Assembly (NCBI GenBank): GCA_017308135.1
Contig: JAFKFM010000008.1
Location: 558,001 to 622,000 of the forward strand
Reading direction: 5' to 3'
Source of the DNA: Alphaproteobacteria bacterium
GTDB lineage: Bacteria; Pseudomonadota; Alphaproteobacteria; CACIAM-22H2
Length of the DNA stretch: 64,000 nt
The position numbers and the translations under genes are program-made. Of this stretch, positions 54,223 through 62,281 are shown piece by piece (the stretch's first letter is position 1; each line of letters starts with the position of its first letter). The notes under the pieces are model-generated. The model saw only the letters and a program-made list of their open reading frames with translations. It had not been told where the DNA came from and searched no databases.

Positions 54223-54330
54223 TTATGAAGCGCGCGTCGGCTCGAGGACGCGGCGGGCGAAAAACAGACCGACGAAAACGACGCCGATGAGCACGCCCGA
54301 GATCGCGGCGACGGCTGAGGATGCGCTCAC
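54223..54330 (-). pseudogene. Duplicated C-terminal fragment of the neighbouring permease
   Basis: A 35-codon frame starting with GTG at 54330 encodes VAAISGVLIGVVFVGLFFAR and a tail nearly identical to the end of the permease at 55207-56010. At DNA level 54239-54313 matches 55223-55297 at 63 of 75 bases without gaps. The GTG overlaps the dioxygenase stop (GTGA), so the piece may still be translated as a tiny membrane peptide. It is best read as a leftover from insertion of the dioxygenase gene at the 3' end of the permease gene. Confidence 0.8.
54239..54313 (-). repeat. Direct repeat flanking the dioxygenase gene, left copy
   Basis: Seventy-five bases agreeing at 63 positions with 55223-55297 in the same orientation. 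Confidence 0.85.
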
Positions 54331-55169
54331 CGCGACAGCACGGCGCCGGGGTTGGCGAGATCGAGCGTCCCGCTCGGTACGGCAATTGCCTCCTTCGTCC
54401 ATACCCAAAAAGCGTGGACTTGCCGGCCCGGATCGTCGAACGAGTCACGGCCGTGCAGCATTCGATAGTTGTCGAAACAGATGGCGTCGCCTGCCTCCAT
54501 TTGAAACATTGCACCGCGATCCCGGGAATCGCGAAGCGCCTGCTGCCAACGTCCGATACTGCGTGCGTCGGCATCCTCGCTGGCCCCAGGCCGCGCAGCG
54601 ATGTTGTGATGGTTGCGGATCTGAAGCCGTCCGTTCGGCAGCCGCCGGGCGATCGGTGCCTCGTGTTGCTGCGGACTCGACGGATCGGAGTGATCTATGT
54701 CAACGTCCCAGCAAAATCGGGCAAGATCGGCCGTTTCGGGATCGTCGCCGAGCAGGCGGACCAACGCGCCGCCATCGATGAGAAACGATTCGCCTCCAGC
54801 AGGCTGGGCAGGCCGTTTGCACCACAAGAACATGTAGTCGGGCGCTAGGTCAGCGAATAGAAACCCATCGTTGTGGGCGATCATTCGCTCCGAGGGGCCA
54901 TAGAAGTACGGTTTACGCCCGCGCGCATCCGCCGAGAGTGCCGCAATCCGCGCCCCCTCCTTCACATCGACATCCTTGGTTGTCTCGAACTGCCGTTCGA
55001 TCCGGACCAAGTTCGGCCCGAATAGCGTCGCCGCCAGATCGATGATCGCCGACTCGCTCGCGATGCCTCCGAGTAATACGGCGCCATCGCGCGCAAGAAT
55101 CGGCCGGGCAGCTTCGGTATTCGGCGCGCGTTCCGGAACTATGGACGCATTCGCGACATCGATCGGCAT
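54327..55169 (-). CDS. TauD/TfdA family Fe(II)/2-oxoglutarate dioxygenase
   Basis: A 280-residue dioxygenase. Iron ligands are H99-x-D101 (IAHNDGF) and H239 (YRMLHGRDSF), with the 2-oxoglutarate arginine near R249 (GRQVHAFWVW). AAGGAG precedes the ATG at 55169. It lies between two copies of the permease 3' end, so it appears to have been inserted into a pre-existing importer/M24/amidase operon. It differs clearly from the TauD-type protein at 34974-35831. Confidence 0.9.
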   Translation of the reverse strand: MPIDVANASIVPERAPNTEAARPILARDGAVLLGGIASESAIIDLAATLFGPNLVRIERQFETTKDVDVKEGARIAALSADARGRKPYFYGPSERMIAHNDGFLFADLAPDYMFLWCKRPAQPAGGESFLIDGGALVRLLGDDPETADLARFCWDVDIDHSDPSSPQQHEAPIARRLPNGRLQIRNHHNIAARPGASEDADARSIGRWQQALRDSRDRGAMFQMEAGDAICFDNYRMLHGRDSFDDPGRQVHAFWVWTKEAIAVPSGTLDLANPGAVLSR

Positions 55170-55206
55170 GGAGCGGCTCCTTGGATCAAGCTGGATTGTC
55201 GAGTTT

Positions 55207-56010
55207 TCAAATTTGGCGCGATGGCTCAAGCACGCGGCGGGCGAAGAACAAGCCAACGAACACGATGGCGATCAGCACGCCGGAGATCGCAGCGACGCGA
55301 ACGTCGAGCGACTCCTCGATCATCGCGAACATACGCAGCGGCAAGACCGAGGTCCGCGCGTCGGCGAGGAAGAGCGACACGGAGACGTTGTCGAGCGACT
55401 GCATGAACACGAGGAACGCGCCCGCCAGAATGCCCGGCACCATCAGCGGCAGCGTGATGCGCAAGAAAGTCATGAAGGCGCCGACGCCGAGCAGCGTTGA
55501 GGCTTCCTCCAGACTGGGGTCGAGGCGCTGCGCGATGGCGATGCAGGCGCGATACATCAATGGCCCGAAGACCACGACATGCCCCAGCACGACCAGCGGC
55601 AGCGACGGGCGCAAGCCGATATTGCTGAACGCGATCAACGCCGCGAGACCGTAGACGAGCGTGGGCAGCACCAGCGGGGCCAACATCAGCGGCTCGACGA
55701 TCGCCGAGACTTTGCCTTTGAGGCGCGTGGCGCCATACGCCGCCGGCATCGCGAACAGGAATGCGCCCAACACCGTCAGCACCGCGATCTGCAATGAGTT
55801 CCAGATCGCAGTATGGATCGGCGCCGAGCGAACCGGGTCGAACAGGGCCGTGTACCAGCGCAGCGAAAAACCGTCGGGCGGAAATTTCAGCGTCTGCCCG
55901 GCGGTGAAGGACATGACGAGGCCGACGGCGACCGGTGCCACCATGAAGGCGACGGCGAGCCAGCCCAGGCCGAATACGACGGCGCGATAAAGGCGATCGC
56001 TTTTAGCCAT
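55207..56010 (-). CDS. PotC-like ABC importer permease
   Basis: A 267-residue permease with about six helices, the first being AVVFGLGWLAVAFMVAPVAV, and EAA loop EEASTLLGVGAFMTFLRITLP. It overlaps the preceding permease gene by eight bases. Its last 75 coding bases are repeated at 54239-54313. Confidence 0.92.
   Translation of the reverse strand: MAKSDRLYRAVVFGLGWLAVAFMVAPVAVGLVMSFTAGQTLKFPPDGFSLRWYTALFDPVRSAPIHTAIWNSLQIAVLTVLGAFLFAMPAAYGATRLKGKVSAIVEPLMLAPLVLPTLVYGLAALIAFSNIGLRPSLPLVVLGHVVVFGPLMYRACIAIAQRLDPSLEEASTLLGVGAFMTFLRITLPLMVPGILAGAFLVFMQSLDNVSVSLFLADARTSVLPLRMFAMIEESLDVRVAAISGVLIAIVFVGLFFARRVLEPSRQI
55223..55297 (-). repeat. Direct repeat flanking the dioxygenase gene, right copy
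   Basis: Lies within the 3' end of the intact permease gene; agrees at 63 of 75 positions with 54239-54313. Confidence 0.85.
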
Positions 56011-56833
56011 GCGACGCGAGCCTCGGGTGGCGCGACAGCATCGCCATCGCCGCCATGATGATTCCGGTCGTCGCCAGCAACACGAAGGCGATCGCCGCCG
56101 CCGACGGCCATTGGAACAGCACGCCGACTTCGCGATAGATATATTGCGGCAGATAGATATGCCGCGCCCCGCCGATCACCGACTGGGTGACGTAGGACGT
56201 GGTGGCGCTGGCGAAGACCAAGACCCAGCCCGCCAGAATGCCAGGGGCCGCCAACGGGAGGATGACGGTCGCGAGAATTCGCCAAGGGCCCGCCCCCAGC
56301 GTCTCGGCTGCCGAAACCAAGCTGCGATCGGTGCGTGACAGCACCGCCATGACCGGCAGCAACAGCAACGGCAATTCGATCTGGCTCAACACCACGACGA
56401 TGGCCGTCTCGTTGAACAACAGGCTGCGCGGTGCCGGAATGAAGCCAAGCTGCGCCAGCGTTTGGCTGACCGGCCCTTGGCGGCCGAGGATGACGATCCA
56501 GGCGAAGGTGCGCACGACGTTGCTGACCAGCATGGGCAGCAACGTCAGAAAGACGATCAAGCTGCGCTCGCGCGGGCCCGCATGCCAGAACAGCAGAATG
56601 ATCGGCAGGCCGATCAAGGTCGTCGACGCCACGACCTTGAAACCCAGCGCCAGCGTGTCGAACAAAACTTGCAGCGCCAGCGGATCGGCGAACAGCTTGG
56701 CGTAGTTCGCCAAGCCGAAGCCGCCCGCTGGATCGCTGAAGCTGAACGCCGCTAGCACGACGAGGGGTACCAAGAAACCCGCGATCGACAGCGCCAGCAT
56801 CGGCGCCACGAACGGAACTCCGCCGCGGGTCAT
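56003..56833 (-). CDS. PotB-like ABC importer permease
   Basis: A 276-residue permease. The first helix is PMLALSIAGFLVPLVVLAAF, and the EAA loop is VSAAETLGAGPWRILATVILP. AGGGGA precedes the ATG at 56833; upstream residues in frame are not family-like. It partners the permease at 55207-56010. Confidence 0.92.
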   Translation of the reverse strand: MTRGGVPFVAPMLALSIAGFLVPLVVLAAFSFSDPAGGFGLANYAKLFADPLALQVLFDTLALGFKVVASTTLIGLPIILLFWHAGPRERSLIVFLTLLPMLVSNVVRTFAWIVILGRQGPVSQTLAQLGFIPAPRSLLFNETAIVVVLSQIELPLLLLPVMAVLSRTDRSLVSAAETLGAGPWRILATVILPLAAPGILAGWVLVFASATTSYVTQSVIGGARHIYLPQYIYREVGVLFQWPSAAAIAFVLLATTGIIMAAMAMLSRHPRLASHG

Positions 56834-56856
56834 CCTGCGTTCCCCTCTTCGCCCGG

Positions 56857-57903
56857 TTACTTCTTCACCACGCGGTCGAACTCGGCCGACCACGCCGCGC
56901 GGTTGGGATTGATCTTCGCCCAGTTGGGATAGATCAGATTCTTGATGTCGGCGTCGCTGATGAACGACTTCAAGCTGTCGGTCAGCGGCACGTCGGTGTT
57001 CGTCGGCAAAACCTCGTTCGGCGGCATCGACAATTGGCGCTGCACGTCCGCCGAGATCGCCGCGTCCATATATTGATAGACCCCGTCAGGATTGGGGGAG
57101 CCTTTGACCAAGTGGAGCGCAACCGGCAAGGCGGGTGAGCCCGTCGTCGGATGTGCGAAATCGCACTCGACGCCACGGCCCCTTAGATTCGCGACATTGC
57201 CGACGGTGGAGATGAAAACCGCAATTTCGTTTTGCTGGTAGAGCGCCATCTGCTGCTGATTGTTGCTCGTAATGACGGCACCCTTGTTGAGATGCTCGGC
57301 AAGGATCTTGAAGGCGGGCGAGAGATTGTCCTCGCTGCCGCCGAAGGCTTTAGCGATCTCGACCCATGCAATAGTCGCGGTGTTCGACCCGAAGCCGCTC
57401 CACCCGACCTTGCCGTGATAGACGGGATTGTCGAACAGCTCGCGATAGGTCTTGGGCTTGGGCACCAGTTTCGGGTTGTAGGCGATACCCGTGATCTCGA
57501 CCGTCACGTTCGGGCCCCACTCGGTCTGCGCGGCCGGCAGCAGCTTGCTCCAGTTCTTGAGCTTGCTCGGGTCGATCTTCTCGATCAAACCGTGCGCGAT
57601 GGCGTCGGTCGTCTGGCCCGGCGAGACCATCATCGCATCATATGCGGGCCTGCTCTGACTCTGACTCGCGCGCAACCGGGCAAGTTGGTCTTGCGCCAAG
57701 GCCGGGGCGAGCACCAACTCGGTGCCTGCCGACTTCACGACTGGCCCGACAATTGTACGGTAACTGTCCTCCCACGAACCTGGGAAGGCGGCAGCAACGA
57801 TCGAGCCCGCCGCGCGGGCGCGCGAGACGCCCAGCATCGGCGCGGCCACGAGGCCGCCGAGCCCCGCCATGACGGAACGGCGGGAGAGTTTGCGATTGAG
57901 CAT
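56857..57903 (-). CDS. PotD-like ABC importer substrate-binding protein
   Basis: A 348-residue periplasmic protein with a twin-arginine type leader (KLSRRSVMAGLGGLVAAP) and a type-2 binding fold (IVAAAFPGSWEDSYRTIV, AYDAMMVSPGQ, TGIAYNPKLVPKPKTYREL). AGGAGAAGG gives a strong ribosome site before the ATG at 57903. A frame reaching 59094 is an overlap artefact. It is more distant from the binding proteins at 18325 and 28185 than those are from each other. Confidence 0.92.
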   Translation of the reverse strand: MLNRKLSRRSVMAGLGGLVAAPMLGVSRARAAGSIVAAAFPGSWEDSYRTIVGPVVKSAGTELVLAPALAQDQLARLRASQSQSRPAYDAMMVSPGQTTDAIAHGLIEKIDPSKLKNWSKLLPAAQTEWGPNVTVEITGIAYNPKLVPKPKTYRELFDNPVYHGKVGWSGFGSNTATIAWVEIAKAFGGSEDNLSPAFKILAEHLNKGAVITSNNQQQMALYQQNEIAVFISTVGNVANLRGRGVECDFAHPTTGSPALPVALHLVKGSPNPDGVYQYMDAAISADVQRQLSMPPNEVLPTNTDVPLTDSLKSFISDADIKNLIYPNWAKINPNRAAWSAEFDRVVKK

Positions 57904-57935
57904 GATGATCCTTCTCCTGTTCGGACGGTTTCGGG

Positions 57936-59054
57936 TTATGACGACGGATAGAGACGGCAGTGATCGAGCTCGAAAGTGACGTGAACGGTGCCGCCCGGCG
58001 GCGCGTCGGAGGCGCCGGGCGCCCGGCGCTCCGCCGCTTTCAGCGGCGTGCCGTCGGCAAGCAGCAAGTCGTGCAGGCGCAGCGGGCCCTGCGGCACGGC
58101 CATCATGCGGCGCGCCGGAATGGCGCCGGGCGCGGGCTTCTCGTGCAGCACGACATGCTCCGGCCGCACGGCGATGACGACGTTCGTGCCGCGCATGAAG
58201 CCGCTGCGGCGCGGCAAATGGATCGCGTCGCCGGTCGACAGGCGTAGCGTCGATTCGGTCTCGCTTTCGGCCGCGACGCTCGCTTTGATCACCGACGCCT
58301 GGCCGACGAAGGTGTTGACGAACAGCGTTTTCGGCCGATCGTAAAGTTCCGATGGGCTGCCCGCCTGTTCGACCTTGCCCGCGTTCATCACGATCAGGCG
58401 ATCGGCGACGGCTTGCGCTTCCTCCTGGTCGTGCGTGACCAGGATCGTCGTGATGCCGAGTTCGCGTTGCAGGCGCAGAAACTCGAATTGCATATCGGCG
58501 CGCAAGGCGCGATCGAGGGCGGCGAACGGCTCGTCGAGCAACAGCAAAGTCGGACGGGGCGCCAGCGCGCGGGCCACCGCCACGCGCTGCTGCTGGCCGC
58601 CCGACATTTGGCGCGGCAAACGATCCGCGAACTTCTCGAGCCGCACGAGAGCGAGCAGCTTGTCGACTTCGGCGCGCTTCTCCGCCCCCTTCAGGCCGGA
58701 CAAACCGTAGCCGACGTTCTCGCGCACCGTCATATGCGGGAACAGCGCGTAGTTCTGGAACACCATGCCCACGCGCCGCTCGCGCGCCGGCATCCGTGTC
58801 ACATCGCGCGTGCCGAGGCGGACGACGCCCGCCGTCGGCGTGACGAGGCCGGAGATGATCCGCAGCATCGTCGATTTGCCGCAACCGCTGGGCCCCAGGA
58901 TCGCGGCGACACCGCCGGCCGGCACATCGAACGACACGTCGTCGACAGCCGGTGCCCCGCCATAAACATGCACGATGCCCGCGACCGACAGCGCCTCGCC
59001 CAGTCGAGCCGATGCGGAAATGGTGACGTCGTTGAGGGGAAGCGTGGCGTCCAA
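57936..59054 (-). CDS. PotA-like ABC importer ATPase
   Basis: A 372-residue ATPase with Walker A (GPSGCGKSTMLRIISG), MVFQNYALFPHMT, signature MSGGQQQR, Walker B (LLLDEPFAALD) and VTHDQEEAQ, followed by a TOBE domain with a long C-terminal tail. The likely start is TTG at 59054, which has GAGGT five to six bases upstream. It is the first gene of the ten-gene stretch running left to 50276. Confidence 0.92.
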   Translation of the reverse strand: MDATLPLNDVTISASARLGEALSVAGIVHVYGGAPAVDDVSFDVPAGGVAAILGPSGCGKSTMLRIISGLVTPTAGVVRLGTRDVTRMPARERRVGMVFQNYALFPHMTVRENVGYGLSGLKGAEKRAEVDKLLALVRLEKFADRLPRQMSGGQQQRVAVARALAPRPTLLLLDEPFAALDRALRADMQFEFLRLQRELGITTILVTHDQEEAQAVADRLIVMNAGKVEQAGSPSELYDRPKTLFVNTFVGQASVIKASVAAESETESTLRLSTGDAIHLPRRSGFMRGTNVVIAVRPEHVVLHEKPAPGAIPARRMMAVPQGPLRLHDLLLADGTPLKAAERRAPGASDAPPGGTVHVTFELDHCRLYPSS

Positions 59055-59099
59055 ATGGACCTCGGCGGATTGGCGGACGATCGCGACGGATCACCCCTG

Positions 59100-59118
59100 C
59101 AGGAAAGATACTTTCCTG
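59100..59118. promoter_or_regulatory. Palindromic operator candidate
   Basis: CAGGAAAG and CTTTCCTG form a perfect 8-base inverted repeat around a 3-base centre. It lies where transcription from the element at 59122-59137 would start. The XRE-cupin regulator of this operon is a candidate binder. Confidence 0.5.
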
Positions 59119-59121
59119 ATA

Positions 59122-59137
59122 ATCAAGTTATGTGCCA
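59122..59137 (-). promoter_or_regulatory. Sigma-54-like promoter candidate
   Basis: On the minus strand TGGCACA-TAAC-TTGAT has a perfect -24 half and a -12 half with one change (GA for GC). It is 68 bases upstream of the TTG start at 59054. A sigma-70 alternative (TTGGAT with TATCAG) overlaps it. Confidence 0.35.
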
Positions 59138-59366
59138 ATCCAAAAATACTAGTAAATATACATTAATAACAATATTTTAAACAAGCACATTAATGTATTT
59201 ATGCAGATGCCATATAGACATAAACATGATTATGTATCAACTTTATGCACTCGCCGCATGCGAACTGGGCAGACGCTGCGAAACCGCGTCCACCGCCCAG
59301 GGCACGCCAATGGCGGCCGATCGATGATCCGCCGACGCGCATTGCCTTCCCAACGCGCTGCCCCGA

Positions 59367-60176
59367 TCAGGGTTCTTCGTTGATCCGATCGATATAGGCG
59401 ACCGTGTCGGCCAGCAGCCGATCGATATGCGCGCGCATTCGGCGCTCCGCCACGACGGGATCGCGCTTGCGGATCGCCTCGGCGATCGCCTCGTGATCCT
59501 GTGCGAGGGCTCGCGCCTCGCGCTCCGTCTCGCGCTTGCTGCGCCGGGCGACGGCCGGGTTATGCGCGATCTTGTCGAGCAGCGGCGTATCGTTCTGCTC
59601 GATCGCCAGCAAACCGATCTCGATCATCAGCTTATGATGCGACGACCGGACGAGCTGACAGTGGAAACACACCGCCGGCTCGACGCGGCGTCCGTCTTCG
59701 GTCGGGGCCGCGCAATGCGCGCGCGCGAAACTTTCAAGCTGGCGGATATCGTCTTCCGACGCGCGCAACGCCGCCAGGCGCGCCGCCTCCGGCTCGACCG
59801 CGCGGCGCACGAGCAGCATGTCGCGCAACGATTCGGCGCTGCTGATCGATGCGACATCCACAAGCCGCGCGGAACGCTGCCGGCGGCTCATCTCGCTGCG
59901 CAATTCCGCGAGCTTCGCTTCGCCCGCCGGCGTCAACACGCGCCCGCGCTTGCCCAAAGTACGCGCAAGTCCGCGCGTCACCAATTCGCGCAACACGCGG
60001 CCCGCCGTGGCCTCCGCGACCGCAATCCCAGCTTTCCGCAACGCGCCGACGAGTTTGTTGTTGCCGACCGGACCGTCGTTACGGCGCAGCAGTTCGAGCG
60101 CCACGACATCGATCGCGGATCCCCGATCCCGTTCGGCACCCAAAACCCCGGATCGCTCCCGTTTCGCTCGCCGCAT
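59367..60176 (-). CDS. FCD-domain transcriptional regulator with non-canonical winged helix
   Basis: A 269-residue regulator. The N-terminal winged helix (VVALELLRRNDGPVGNNKLV, then GRVLRELVTRGLARTLGKRG) resembles the NrpR/RNase R type rather than the usual GntR domain. The C-terminal FCD domain is clear (LRDMLLVRRAVEPEAARLAA, CFHCQLVRSSHHKLMIEI). The ATG at 60176 begins the natural protein; the frame extends to 60365 but without family features. It is divergent from the TRAP operon and probably represses it. Confidence 0.85.
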   Translation of the reverse strand: MRRAKRERSGVLGAERDRGSAIDVVALELLRRNDGPVGNNKLVGALRKAGIAVAEATAGRVLRELVTRGLARTLGKRGRVLTPAGEAKLAELRSEMSRRQRSARLVDVASISSAESLRDMLLVRRAVEPEAARLAALRASEDDIRQLESFARAHCAAPTEDGRRVEPAVCFHCQLVRSSHHKLMIEIGLLAIEQNDTPLLDKIAHNPAVARRSKRETEREARALAQDHEAIAEAIRKRDPVVAERRMRAHIDRLLADTVAYIDRINEEP

Positions 60177-60244
60177 TTGACCGTTGTTCCTTCGACCACA
60201 TATCGCAACGCGCCGGCGACTCCTCGCCGCCGCGAAACCCGAGA

Positions 60245-60256
60245 TTGATAAATCAA
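60245..60256. promoter_or_regulatory. Short palindrome in the divergent region
   Basis: TTGAT-AA-ATCAA is a 12-base inverted repeat 69 bases upstream of the FCD regulator start. It may be an autoregulatory operator. Confidence 0.35.
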
Positions 60257-60320
60257 CGCCGCCTCGACGCGCAATGACGGCGGCACCCGGCGTATTCCCG
60301 CCGCATCGCACAAAAGGGCG

Positions 60321-60358
60321 TTGACACACTATCGTACTCTGTTCATCATCAATGATGA
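60321..60358 (+). promoter_or_regulatory. TRAP operon promoter and operator candidate
   Basis: A consensus TTGACA (60321-60326) is followed after 17 bases by CATCAT (60344-60349), a weak -10. TCATCAT-CA-ATGATGA (60343-60358) is a 7-base inverted repeat over the -10 region. This is a sensible place for repression by the divergent FCD regulator. Confidence 0.5.
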
Positions 60359-60402
60359 TCGACACGTGAACGAATGTCGAGCCCTCCCGAACAGCGAGCC
60401 GT

Positions 60403-60963
60403 ATGCCTCAGCCGAATCTCATTCCGCCGTTTGGCGCCGCCTTCGCCCGTCTCGTGGACGGTATGAACGCGACGATGCGCGCGGCGATCGCCGTTCTGCT
60501 GGCGGGGATGAGCGTCTGCGCGATCATCCAGGTGATCGTACGGCTCGCTCTCGACACGCTGGGCGCCAATTTCTCGGTGCCTTGGACGGAAGAGCTGAGC
60601 CGCTACATGATGGTCTGGCTCATCTTCCTAGGGGCGGCTTACGCCTGCCGGCGCGCGCAACTGATTTCGCTGACCATCGTCGTCGATCGCTTGCCCGCGC
60701 GCGCCCAAGCCGCCGCGATGGCGGCCTGCGCGCTGGTTTGCGTGACGTTCTACGCCCTGCTCGTCCAGGTCGGTATTGCGGCGTTTCGCACCGGCTTCAT
60801 CGAGATGAGTCCCGTGCTGCAATTCCCCAAAGCCTATGTCTACGCGGCCATGCCCGTGGGTGCCGCGGCGATGATAATCAACACGCTGGCATGCCTCGCG
60901 GAAAGCCGGGGCTGGATCGGCCGCCCGGCCGGCGACGACATCGCGCCGGATCAAACGCCATGA
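60403..60963 (+). CDS. TRAP transporter small membrane subunit (DctQ-like)
   Basis: A 186-residue protein with four predicted helices. The family motif around FSVPWTEELSRYMMVWLIFL is clear. It bridges the binding protein and the large permease. The stop overlaps the large-subunit start as ATGA. Confidence 0.92.
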   Translation: MPQPNLIPPFGAAFARLVDGMNATMRAAIAVLLAGMSVCAIIQVIVRLALDTLGANFSVPWTEELSRYMMVWLIFLGAAYACRRAQLISLTIVVDRLPARAQAAAMAACALVCVTFYALLVQVGIAAFRTGFIEMSPVLQFPKAYVYAAMPVGAAAMIINTLACLAESRGWIGRPAGDDIAPDQTP

Positions 60964-62231
60964 TCGCCGCCATTGTCATTCTGTTCGGCTTGTTCGCGCT
61001 GGGCGTTCCCATCGCCGTCGCGCTTGGCGCCGCCCCGCTCGCGGCGATCGCCGATCGCGGCATCTCGCTCGTCATCGTGCCGCAGATCGTGTTCGAATCG
61101 CTCGACTCGTTCACGCTGATGGCGATCCCGTTCTTCATCCTGGCCGGTCGCCTGATGCAGGCGGGCGGCATCGCGCGGCGCCTCGTCGATCTCGCCGTCG
61201 CCCTCACCGGCTGGATGCGCGGCGGCCTTGCCAACGCGTCGATCGTCACCGCGATGCTGTTCGCCACGATGTCGGGCTCGTCCTCGGCCACTGCCGCGGC
61301 GGTCGGCACGACATTGATCCCCGCGATGGCCAAGACGCGCTATCCGCGCCCGTTCGGCGCCGCGACGATCGCGGCGTCGGCGGAACTCGGCGCGATCATC
61401 CCGCCCTCCGTGCCGATGATCGTCTACGCGGTCGTCGCCAATGTATCGATCGCCGATCTGTTCCTGTCGGGCGTGTTCCCTGGCCTGCTGATCGGCTTCT
61501 CGTTGATCCTGTTCGTCACGGTCATCTCCACCCTGCGCGACTACGGCGTGGTCGAGCGGCCGGGCATGGGCGCTTGGGCATTAGGCGTCGTGCACGCGAC
61601 CAAACGCGCGGCGTTGTCGTTGTTGATGCCGGTGATCGTGCTGGGCGGCATTTATGGCGGCGTGTTCACGCCGACCGAGGCGGCGGTCGTCGCGGTCGGC
61701 TACGCGCTGGTGCTGGGCCTGTTTGTCTATCGCGAGATCCGCTGGAAGGACTTGCCGGAGATCTTCTTCGTCAGCGGATTGAGCGCGGCCGTCGTTCTGC
61801 TCATCGTCGCCTTCGCGGCGGTCCTCGCCTACGCGCTGGCGATCTACCAAGTGCCGCAAACGCTCGCCGCCGGCATCCGCGCGCTGACCGACAGCCCCGT
61901 CGTGTTCCTGCTGATCGTCAATCTACTGCTGCTCGTTATGGGCATGTTCATCGAGACGTTGGCCGCCATTGTCGTCGTGACGCCCATTCTGGTGCCGATG
62001 GCGATGGGGCTGGGCATCGATCCGATCCATTTCGGCGCCATCGTCATCGTCAATCTCGCCATCGGGATGGTGACGCCGCCGGTCGGCGTCAATCTCTTCG
62101 TCGTCTCCTCGATCTCGGGCCTGAAGATCGAGGAGATGATCCGCCCATTGCTCGGGTTCCTCGCGGTGCTGCTGATCGATCTGGCGATCATCACCTACGT
62201 GCCCGCGGTCACGCTCGGCCTCGTCCGTTAG
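60960..62231 (+). CDS. TRAP transporter large membrane subunit (DctM-like)
   Basis: A 423-residue sodium-coupled permease with about twelve helices. Family segments include IPFFILAGRLMQAGGIARRL, MLFATMSGSSSATAAAVGTT, IIPPSVPMIVYAV and GIDPIHFGAIVIVNLAIGM with TPPVGVNLFV. The ATG at 60960 overlaps the small-subunit stop; a frame from 60321 is a read-through artefact. Confidence 0.94.
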   Translation: MIAAIVILFGLFALGVPIAVALGAAPLAAIADRGISLVIVPQIVFESLDSFTLMAIPFFILAGRLMQAGGIARRLVDLAVALTGWMRGGLANASIVTAMLFATMSGSSSATAAAVGTTLIPAMAKTRYPRPFGAATIAASAELGAIIPPSVPMIVYAVVANVSIADLFLSGVFPGLLIGFSLILFVTVISTLRDYGVVERPGMGAWALGVVHATKRAALSLLMPVIVLGGIYGGVFTPTEAAVVAVGYALVLGLFVYREIRWKDLPEIFFVSGLSAAVVLLIVAFAAVLAYALAIYQVPQTLAAGIRALTDSPVVFLLIVNLLLLVMGMFIETLAAIVVVTPILVPMAMGLGIDPIHFGAIVIVNLAIGMVTPPVGVNLFVVSSISGLKIEEMIRPLLGFLAVLLIDLAIITYVPAVTLGLVR

Positions 62232-62281
62232 GCCGCAATCTCGCAAACCAATCGAACCACGAACAGGAAGGAGTCTCCGTC

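Larger units (their letters stand above)
59055..59366. other. AT-rich control region upstream of the importer/M24 operon
   Basis: No gene is seen. The part from 59115 to 59260 is strikingly AT-rich. It holds a perfect inverted repeat at 59100-59118 and a sigma-54-like element at 59122-59137. Confidence 0.5.

Noticed and set aside
54223..54408. A 61-residue independent small membrane protein gene
   Set aside because: Its hydrophobic part is a copy of the neighbouring permease end, and the first 25 residues are a shadow of the dioxygenase gene.
56857..59094. A 745-codon frame that looks like an ATPase-binding protein fusion
   Set aside because: The first 397 codons are the ATPase gene read in the wrong frame; the true binding protein starts at 57903 with a strong ribosome site.
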